DNA of 6,171 nucleotides from Acidimicrobiia bacterium (GTDB taxonomy: Bacteria > Actinomycetota > Acidimicrobiia > Spongiisociales > ZC4RG35): contig JAUXMQ010000074.1 in the NCBI GenBank assembly GCA_030623125.1, forward strand, positions 1-6,171, written 5' to 3'. A program made the position numbers and the translations under genes. Below, piece by piece: positions 1-4,234 of the stretch; positions within the stretch are counted from its first letter, which is position 1; every line of letters begins with the position of its first letter. The notes under the pieces are model-generated. The model saw only the letters and a program-made list of their open reading frames with translations, searched no databases and was not told the DNA's origin.

Positions 1-244
1 ACATCTGCCCGAGGCGGACCGTGTTGGTCACCGCGGCCAGGGCCGCCATCAGGGTCCACGCTTCGTAGGTGACCTCCTGTGTCGGCTCGGGGACGGTGTG
101 GAAGTGGTCGTATACCCAGAGTGACGCGTATCCAAGATTCTCAATGCTCTTTGCGACTCCCAGCATCGTTGGCCAGTGCTGTTCAGGATCGATGCCGGCC
201 AGGTCGAGTCTCCATCCTTGCGGTACAAATGCTCCAAATCTCAT
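1..244 (-). CDS. LLM-class, probably F420-dependent oxidoreductase, N-terminal part (partial)
   Basis: The reading frame starts at ATG (244-242) and runs off the left edge, giving 81 residues. It begins MRFGAFVPQGWRLDL and continues with a GYASLWVYDH stretch (about residues 38-48) and a TVRLGQM stretch at the edge. This is the first beta strand and the 'E/D-x-W-x-x-D-H' region of the luciferase-like TIM-barrel family; actinobacterial members with this opening are mostly F420-dependent. They transfer hydride from reduced F420 to small-molecule substrates, and the substrate here cannot be told. The catalytic remainder, usually about 200 further residues, is outside the window. No good Shine-Dalgarno lies before the ATG. 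A GATAAC hexamer ends 9 bases before it, so a leaderless or very short-leader transcript is possible. The gene follows the DoxX-like gene on the same strand, but a hairpin separates them. Family is fairly sure; cofactor is inferred. Confidence 0.85.
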   Translation of the reverse strand, partial: MRFGAFVPQGWRLDLAGIDPEQHWPTMLGVAKSIENLGYASLWVYDHFHTVPEPTQEVTYEAWTLMAALAAVTNTVRLGQM

Positions 245-289
245 GAGATCGAGGTTATCTGATGTGAGTCAGACGCGAACCTGAGACGC

Positions 290-319
290 GAGAAGGGCGG
301 CCGGATGGTCGCCCTTCTC
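290..319 (-). terminator. Candidate hairpin terminator after the DoxX-like gene
   Basis: A perfect 10-bp inverted repeat (GAGAAGGGCG at 290-299 and CGCCCTTCTC at 310-319) encloses a 10-base loop. It sits 20 bases past the stop of the DoxX-like gene and 46 bases before the start of the LLM oxidoreductase gene, where a terminator between two same-strand genes would be expected. No T-run follows on the minus strand, so it is not a textbook intrinsic terminator, although U-tract-poor hairpins are common in actinobacteria. It could instead be an mRNA-stabilising stem. Confidence 0.5.
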
Positions 320-338
320 ATTCGCCGTGTGGTGATTG

Positions 339-903
339 CTAACGCAAGATCGGATAGCGCTCCACCACTGGGGTCTTGCTCCACCACCGGCCGACACCAA
401 AGGTGTCTCCAGCGTTCACTTCGGCCAACCCGAGGAGAACGATGGAGTAGATGACATGATCATCAAGGAAGGGATGGTGCTCTGGCGGCAGTGCAGCGAA
501 GAACATCAGCATGAGCATGAGGGCTCCGAGGTAGGCACCCAGTTTGACGGGCAAAGCCGAAAGTCAGGGCTAGACCAATACCGAGGAGTCCCAACATGAA
601 CAGCCAGTCAGCCCATGCTGCCCCGGCGAAGCCTTGAAAGAACTCGGCAAAGGGACCCGCTGTCCCGAAGTTGAGGAACCCATAGGTGGGGGAGCCTCCG
701 TTGATCCAGGCCGCCTCGCCAAGGAAGTCGATCGAGCCGTCTTCCAATCGGCCGGTGGCAAAGCCCAGACTGAGCAGCTTGTCGAAAAACGCCCAAAGAA
801 AGACCAGACCGATGCCGATTCGAGTCGTGCCCCATATCTTGTCCGCACGGGTTGAACCGACATGAAGCTCCGTTGGGGCTCTTGTGTCGGTTGCGCTTGT
901 CAT
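339..903 (-). pseudogene. DoxX-like four-helix membrane protein, interrupted by a +1 frameshift
   Basis: The start is ATG at 903-901, six bases after a very strong Shine-Dalgarno AGGAGG (915-910). The first frame gives a convincing DoxX-family protein up to LALTFG (about residue 116), then drifts into low-complexity nonsense ending at 463. The next frame carries the missing C-terminus, KLGAYLGALMLMLMFFAALP followed by HHPFLDDH and a GRWWSKTPVVERYPILR end, stopping at 339. Dropping one T from the TTT run (plus 553-555) joins both parts without a gap into 187 residues. Predicted membrane helices are about 26-45, 98-116, 121-139 and 148-165. Members of this DoxX/DoxD-like group are inner-membrane proteins, some tied to thiosulfate:quinone oxidoreductase; exact function is unknown. 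The gene is divergent from the CBS operon and shares its putative DosR-box promoter. The break may be a real mutation or a sequence error; intact codons on both sides suggest it is recent or artefactual. Confidence 0.8.
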
Positions 904-941
904 TGTTTACCTCCTCTTCAGGTGATGCGAATGACAATTTC

Positions 942-947
942 ATCGTG
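942..947 (-). promoter_or_regulatory. Candidate -10 hexamer for the DoxX-like gene
   Basis: Read on the minus strand this is CACGAT, matching the A2, A5 and T6 positions of a -10 element. Its centre is exactly 33 bp from the centre of the nearer DosR-like box (977.5). That would put the box at about -42 relative to a start near 935, leaving a leader of about 32 bases. The hexamer alone is weak; the spacing and its mirror partner at 1030-1035 are the support. A better TATAAA match at 963-958 lies too close to the box for this geometry but could serve an alternative start. Confidence 0.35.
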
Positions 948-967
948 TCGAGTTGGTTTTATAGGCG

Positions 968-1009
968 GTAGTAACCGAAGTCCCGATCCTTAGGGACTTC
1001 GGTCCATGC
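968..1009. promoter_or_regulatory. Paired, inverted DosR/DevR-box-like operator between divergent genes
   Basis: Two copies of GGGACTTCGGT face each other. One reads on the minus strand (984-974) and the other on the plus strand (993-1003), making a perfect 11-bp inverted repeat with an 8-base centre. The mycobacterial DosR consensus is TTSGGGACTWWAGTCCCSAA. The plus-strand box (990-1009) keeps GGGACTT in the left half and GTCC in the right half; the minus-strand box (987-968) keeps the left half and a degenerate right half. Box centres (977.5 and 999.5) are 22 bp apart, about two helical turns. The window encodes a DosR-like regulator with the same DNA-contact residues, so this is its most likely binding site, controlling the DoxX-like gene to the left and the CBS operon to the right. 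Confidence 0.72.
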
Positions 1010-1029
1010 CCACAGGGCGGATTGCGGTG

Positions 1030-1035
1030 CACAAT
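1030..1035 (+). promoter_or_regulatory. Candidate -10 hexamer for the CBS operon
   Basis: The hexamer is CACAAT, with four of six matches to TATAAT. Its centre is 33 bp from the centre of the plus-strand DosR-like box (999.5), placing that box at about -42 for a start near 1042 and leaving a leader of about 23 bases that contains the AGAGGAG ribosome binding site. This arrangement is typical of activators that overlap the -35 region. Support comes from spacing rather than hexamer strength. Confidence 0.4.
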
Positions 1036-1064
1036 GGCTTCAAGCGCTACCAGAGGAGACGTCG

Positions 1065-1448
1065 ATGACCATAAGCGAGTTGGTTGGTGGAGCAGTGGTG
1101 TCGATGGCCCCGACCGACACTGTTCGCCAAGCGGCCGAATTGATGAAGGAGGCCGGAGTTGGCTCGGTAGCCGTTGAGTTGGACGAAGCCCTCGAGGGGA
1201 TTCTCACCGAGCGTGATGTTCTCAACGCCGTTGCCGACTTCGCCGACCTCGACCGTGAGCTGATCAGCAAGTGGATGACGGCCCTTCCCGACACCTTTGG
1301 TCCCGAGATGTCGGTGGAGGATGCGGCGGACTGGATGCTCGCCACCGGATACCGGCATTTACCCGTGGTCGACGACACCGGCACCGTCCTGGGGATGGTC
1401 TCGATCAAGGACGTGTTGTGGGCTGTCACTGATCCATCGGCGGTGTAG
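1065..1448 (+). CDS. Small two-CBS-domain protein (Hrp1-like)
   Basis: This is a 127-residue protein made almost entirely of a CBS pair. CBS1 spans about residues 4-56 and ends in GILTERD (45-51); CBS2 spans about 68-120 and ends in GMVSIKD (110-116). The GxxTxRD/GxVSxxD motifs after the last strand are the usual ribose/phosphate-contact region, so it may bind an adenine nucleotide, but the ligand cannot be read from sequence. Architecture and size resemble hypoxic response protein 1 (Rv2626c) of the mycobacterial DosR regulon. The ATG at 1065 is preceded by AGAGGAG (1052-1058) at good spacing. It is the first gene of a three-gene operon, with only two bases before the next start, and lies directly downstream of the DosR-like operator. 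Domain call is firm; the Hrp1 analogy rests on architecture and context, not demonstrated orthology. Confidence 0.9.
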   Translation: MTISELVGGAVVSMAPTDTVRQAAELMKEAGVGSVAVELDEALEGILTERDVLNAVADFADLDRELISKWMTALPDTFGPEMSVEDAADWMLATGYRHLPVVDDTGTVLGMVSIKDVLWAVTDPSAV

Positions 1449-1450
1449 GC

Positions 1451-1912
1451 ATGGAACCGATCACGAAAGCGAGGGCACACGAGTTTCTCGAGGCAGCGCT
1501 CGTCGCCCACATTGGCGTCGTGGTCGAAGGTGAGCCATATGTGACACCGATGTCTTTCATCATTCATGAAGGTCGGATCCTCTTTCGGACCAAACCCGGT
1601 CGTCGGCTCGAAGGTATCAAGACCAACCCCGTGGTTTCGATAGAGACATCCACTTTTGACGAGACGAGCGGAGATTGGACGAGTGTCATCGTCAAGGGCA
1701 ACGCGACGATCGAAAAGGACGATGTCGTCGTCCAGGCCACGCTTACCGGGCTATATGATAAATACCGCGAGATCCTGGGCACCCCCCTCGGGAGGGGCGG
1801 TATCCAGCCTATTGCTTCGTTTCCCAACGTCGTAACGGTTGAGATTCTGGAGATAAGCGGTATGTCGTCGAGCGGGCCCTTCAGCATGAGAACGAGGCCA
1901 GGACGGCTCTGA
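1451..1912 (+). CDS. Pyridoxamine 5'-phosphate oxidase-like flavin-binding split-barrel protein
   Basis: This is a 153-residue protein with the layout of the short PNPOx-related family: an N-terminal helix (EFLEAALVAHIGVVV, 11-25), the strand pair PYVTPMSFIIHEGRILFRT (29-47), a basic KPGRRLEGIKTNP segment (48-60) where family members contact flavin phosphate, and a SGDWTSVIVKGNA strand (73-85). Family members bind FMN, F420 or heme-type ligands as dimers; most are not true pyridoxamine oxidases, so the reaction is unknown. The DosR regulon of Mycobacterium includes a protein of this general class (Rv3129). The start is two bases after the CBS stop with little Shine-Dalgarno, which suggests translational coupling. 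The tail beyond about residue 135 (SSSGPFSMRTRPGRL) looks disordered. Confidence 0.85.
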   Translation: MEPITKARAHEFLEAALVAHIGVVVEGEPYVTPMSFIIHEGRILFRTKPGRRLEGIKTNPVVSIETSTFDETSGDWTSVIVKGNATIEKDDVVVQATLTGLYDKYREILGTPLGRGGIQPIASFPNVVTVEILEISGMSSSGPFSMRTRPGRL

Positions 1913-1913
1913 C

Positions 1914-2387
1914 ATGTTTGTTCACTACTTCACACATGTTCCTCTGAACGTGTCGGAGGTCGAGAAGCGTCTCGATCAGTTCCGAACCGACATCCCGGGG
2001 ATGGCCGATGTCGCCTATCGGGAGGGTGAGGATCTGAGGGCCAAGGTCGGACCGTGGGTTGAAGGATTTGCCAAAGAAGTGCATCTCGAGATTGGCAGCG
2101 CCGAGATCCACAGAACAGGAATCGCCTATCCGGTCACCTGGACGGCAATAGGGGCGACAGTCCTCTTCCCGAAACTGAATGCTGAGTTGCTCTTGGCCCA
2201 TGTGGGGCGCAACCTCACCCGCATTGCAATCGAGGGCACCTATGAGCCGCCGCTGGGGTTTGTCGGCAAGATGGCCGACAGGGCGATTCTTGGCCGCTAT
2301 GCCGACGCGGCCGTCCGCAACTGGTTGGACAAGCTGGCTGAAGCGATCGTTGACGAGCGTCTCATCCCAGACGAGGCAGACGAATAG
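1914..2387 (+). CDS. Conserved protein of unknown function, possible SRPBCC-like fold
   Basis: This is a 157-residue soluble protein whose ATG follows the previous stop by one base, with AGGA (1900-1903) as a ribosome site. An N-terminal segment (HYFTHVPLNVSEVEKRLDQF) suggests a strand then a helix. A middle region (72-94) has alternating strands around YPVTWTAIGATVLFP. It continues with LTRIAIEGTYEPPLG (101-115) and ends in a long helix (AAVRNWLDKLAEAIVDERL, 132-150). The 'EGxYEPPLG' stretch followed by a C-terminal helix is reminiscent of SRPBCC/START-like proteins that bind hydrophobic ligands, but no catalytic residue is recognised and the fold call is tentative. As the third gene of the CBS operon it is probably controlled by the same DosR-like operator. 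Its last 26 bases overlap the end of the convergent kinase gene. Confidence 0.75.
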   Translation: MFVHYFTHVPLNVSEVEKRLDQFRTDIPGMADVAYREGEDLRAKVGPWVEGFAKEVHLEIGSAEIHRTGIAYPVTWTAIGATVLFPKLNAELLLAHVGRNLTRIAIEGTYEPPLGFVGKMADRAILGRYADAAVRNWLDKLAEAIVDERLIPDEADE

Positions 2388-3480
2388 CAACTGTCGTCCC
2401 GTCACCGACCGCCGAATTGATCTCGAGTTGACCGCCCAGACGCTGAACCCGCTCGCGCATGTTGATCAAGCCCATCCCGCGTCGAACGTTTTCCATCTCA
2501 AACCCGAACCCGTCGTCTTTGACACTCAGAGTAAGCCCTTCGTCTTCCCGGCTCACATGGATGACAACCTCTTCGGCCTGGGAGTGGCGGAGGGCGTTGG
2601 AGACCGCCTCTGTGACAAGTTTCATGATCTCTTCGACCGTCCGAGAGTCGATCGTGTCCACGTCACCCTCGATGGTGAAGGTTATGTGAGTCGGGTAGGC
2701 GCTGCCCATCCGGTCGGCGAGCTCGCCAATCTGGCTGGTCAGCTTTGACCGGGTGTCATCGGGGGATCTCAGCTCGTAGATGTATCTGCGAAGCGCTTCA
2801 ACCGTGCCGTGGAGTTGGTCCACGGCATGGCCCAGAACCACGGAGACCGACTCCTCTGTCACCCGCTCGGATAGTCCCTGGATTCCGAGGCCGATGGCAA
2901 AGAGATCCTGGATGATGGTGTCGTGCAGATCGCGTGCGATGCGATCGCGATCCTCGACGATTGCCATCGCCTCGAGACGCTCTCTAAGCCTGGCCGTGCT
3001 CACGGCAGACCCACCTATGACTGCGAGGGCCTCGATCAGGGAAACGTCGGACTCATTGAATCCTCCTGGCTTGTCTGTCAAATATAGGTTTCCGAAAACG
3101 GAATGGCCGGCGCGCAGAGGCACGCCGAGAAACGACTCCATCACCGGGTGCCCATCGGGAAATCCAAAGGAGTCGGCGTGGGTGGAGATCTCATCGACGA
3201 CGATGGTCCTTTTTTTCCGGACGACAGTTCCCAACACACCACGCCCCTGGGGAAAGGAGCCGATACGACGGACGACCTCGTCGTCGAGCCCCTCGTGGAT
3301 GAAGTCGCTGAGCACGCCATGGGGCCCAAGGACGCCAAGCGCCGCATACTTCGCCCCGGTCGCCGCTCGGGCCTCACTGACCAATCGGCGGAGCACCCGA
3401 TCGAGGTCAACCTCGCCTACCACCGCCGCCGCAGCACCGATCAGATTGGACAGACGCTCGACCTGCGTTGTGTTGGTCAT
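2362..3480 (-). CDS. DevS/DosT-like GAF-domain sensor histidine kinase
   Basis: The 372-residue kinase has one GAF domain (about 24-165), a HisKA_3 dimerisation/phospho-acceptor region and a HATPase domain. In the GAF domain, GFPDGHPVMESFLGVP (106-121) and FGNLYLTDK (129-137) match the GAF-A domain of mycobacterial DevS. H111 and Y133 fall on the proximal heme ligand (H149) and distal-pocket tyrosine (Y171) of DevS, so heme-based oxygen, NO or CO sensing is plausible though not proven; related GAF kinases without heme share parts of this motif. The phospho-acceptor is H186 in DRIARDLHD. The N box is TEAVSNALRHS (290-300), the G1 box DDGFG and the G2 box GMGLINMRERV. There is no membrane segment, so it is cytosolic. 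It is shorter than DevS (about 578), lacking the second GAF. It is divergent from the regulator gene across 37 bp and is its obvious partner. The ATG at 3480 lacks a spaced Shine-Dalgarno, perhaps a leaderless start. Confidence 0.93.
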   Translation of the reverse strand: MTNTTQVERLSNLIGAAAAVVGEVDLDRVLRRLVSEARAATGAKYAALGVLGPHGVLSDFIHEGLDDEVVRRIGSFPQGRGVLGTVVRKKRTIVVDEISTHADSFGFPDGHPVMESFLGVPLRAGHSVFGNLYLTDKPGGFNESDVSLIEALAVIGGSAVSTARLRERLEAMAIVEDRDRIARDLHDTIIQDLFAIGLGIQGLSERVTEESVSVVLGHAVDQLHGTVEALRRYIYELRSPDDTRSKLTSQIGELADRMGSAYPTHITFTIEGDVDTIDSRTVEEIMKLVTEAVSNALRHSQAEEVVIHVSREDEGLTLSVKDDGFGFEMENVRRGMGLINMRERVQRLGGQLEINSAVGDGTTVAIRLPRLG

Positions 3481-3517
3481 CTCTCAGAGACGTTACCGCC
3501 CGTTATCGTGGTGTCGG
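3481..3517. promoter_or_regulatory. Compact divergent promoter of kinase and regulator genes
   Basis: Only 37 bases separate the two start codons, so both promoters must overlap here or lie inside the opposing coding sequences. It contains CGTTACC (3491-3497) and CGTTATC (3501-3507). Read on the minus strand the first gives GGTAAC, ending 10 bases before the kinase ATG; on the plus strand TTATCG sits 10 bases before the regulator ATG. Both are weak -10 candidates implying leaderless or near-leaderless messages. There is no GGGACT half-site, so direct DosR-type autoregulation is not evident. Confidence 0.35.
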
Positions 3518-4192
3518 ATGGATCCGATCCGAATCGTTCTCATAGATGATCATGAGGTCGTCCGCGCCGGCATAAAGGCAATGATTGACGCCCAGGACGA
3601 CATGGAGGTCGTTGGAGAGGCGGGCACAGCCGAGGACGGGGTGCGGCGTGTCGGCTACGACGAACCCGACGTCGTGGTCCTCGATGTCCGGCTGCCCGAC
3701 GGAAGTGGTGTCGAGTCCTGCCGGGACATACGCACCCGATTTCCCGACGTCAAGGTGCTCATGCTCACCTCCTTCGCCGACGAAGAGGCGCTCCTGGCGG
3801 CGATTCTCGCCGGGGCTTCCGGATACGTCCTGAAGCGGGTCAAGGGCACGGACCTGGTCAACGACATTCGCCGAGTGGGCGCGGGGGAGTCGTTGCTCGA
3901 TCCCGAGATGACCGAGAAGCTGTTCGAGCGTCTCCGTTCGGGACCAAAGAGCGATCCGCTATTGGCCAGGCTGAGTGATCAGGAGAGGGAGATCGTCAGC
4001 CACATCGCCGAAGGCAAGACCAACAAGCAGATCGCCGACGACATGTTTCTCGCCGAGAAGACCGTGAAGAACTACGTTTCCAACCTCTTGGCGAAGATGG
4101 GCATGAGCCGACGGAGTGAGGCCGCCGCCTATGTGGCCCGTCTCGACGCCGAGAAGAACTCACTCCCGCCGGAGGAGTGGCCCGCCGGCTGA
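3518..4192 (+). CDS. dosR: DosR/DevR-like NarL-family response regulator
   Basis: This is a 224-residue response regulator of standard length. The receiver domain (about 4-120) has acidic residues D10-D11, phospho-acceptor D56 in VLDVRLPDGSG, T84-S85 and K106 in SGYVLK. The linker GAGESLLDPEMTEKLFERL is typical of DosR. The LuxR-type HTH (about 150-207) contains LSDQEREIVSHIAEGKTNKQ and then the MFLAEKTVKNYVS recognition helix. K181, K184 and N185 correspond, with a constant offset of two, to K179, K182 and N183 of mycobacterial DosR, which contact the GGGAC bases; D56 likewise matches D54. It should therefore bind the same kind of box as the one at 968-1009. I chose the ATG at 3518; the frame stays open far upstream, but that part is antisense to the kinase gene. 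Unlike in M. tuberculosis, kinase and regulator are divergent rather than co-transcribed. It converges with the molybdoenzyme gene, 42 bp away. Confidence 0.95.
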   Translation: MDPIRIVLIDDHEVVRAGIKAMIDAQDDMEVVGEAGTAEDGVRRVGYDEPDVVVLDVRLPDGSGVESCRDIRTRFPDVKVLMLTSFADEEALLAAILAGASGYVLKRVKGTDLVNDIRRVGAGESLLDPEMTEKLFERLRSGPKSDPLLARLSDQEREIVSHIAEGKTNKQIADDMFLAEKTVKNYVSNLLAKMGMSRRSEAAAYVARLDAEKNSLPPEEWPAG

Positions 4193-4234
4193 CGCCTTGG
4201 TCCGCGTGAGCTCTTTCCCCTGCACACGCTCTCG

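Noticed and set aside
652..666. GGGAC and GTCCC arms resembling a further DosR box inside the DoxX-like gene
   Set aside because: The spacer is five bases rather than the four of the DosR consensus, and the sequence is explained by coding for a Gly-Thr-Ala-Gly-Pro stretch.
974..1003. The 11-bp inverted repeat read as an intrinsic terminator
   Set aside because: It lies between the starts of divergent genes, has no T-run on either strand, and each arm matches a known transcription factor half-site, so an operator explains it better.
1784..1797. CCCCTC/GAGGGG inverted repeat
   Set aside because: It has only a two-base loop and lies within the coding sequence of the PNPOx-like protein, where it encodes a TPLGRGG stretch.
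2780..3517. N-terminal extension of the response regulator frame to a much longer protein
   Set aside because: The upstream part is an arginine/serine-rich antisense shadow of the kinase gene; the regulator begins naturally at the ATG at 3518 with a normal receiver domain.
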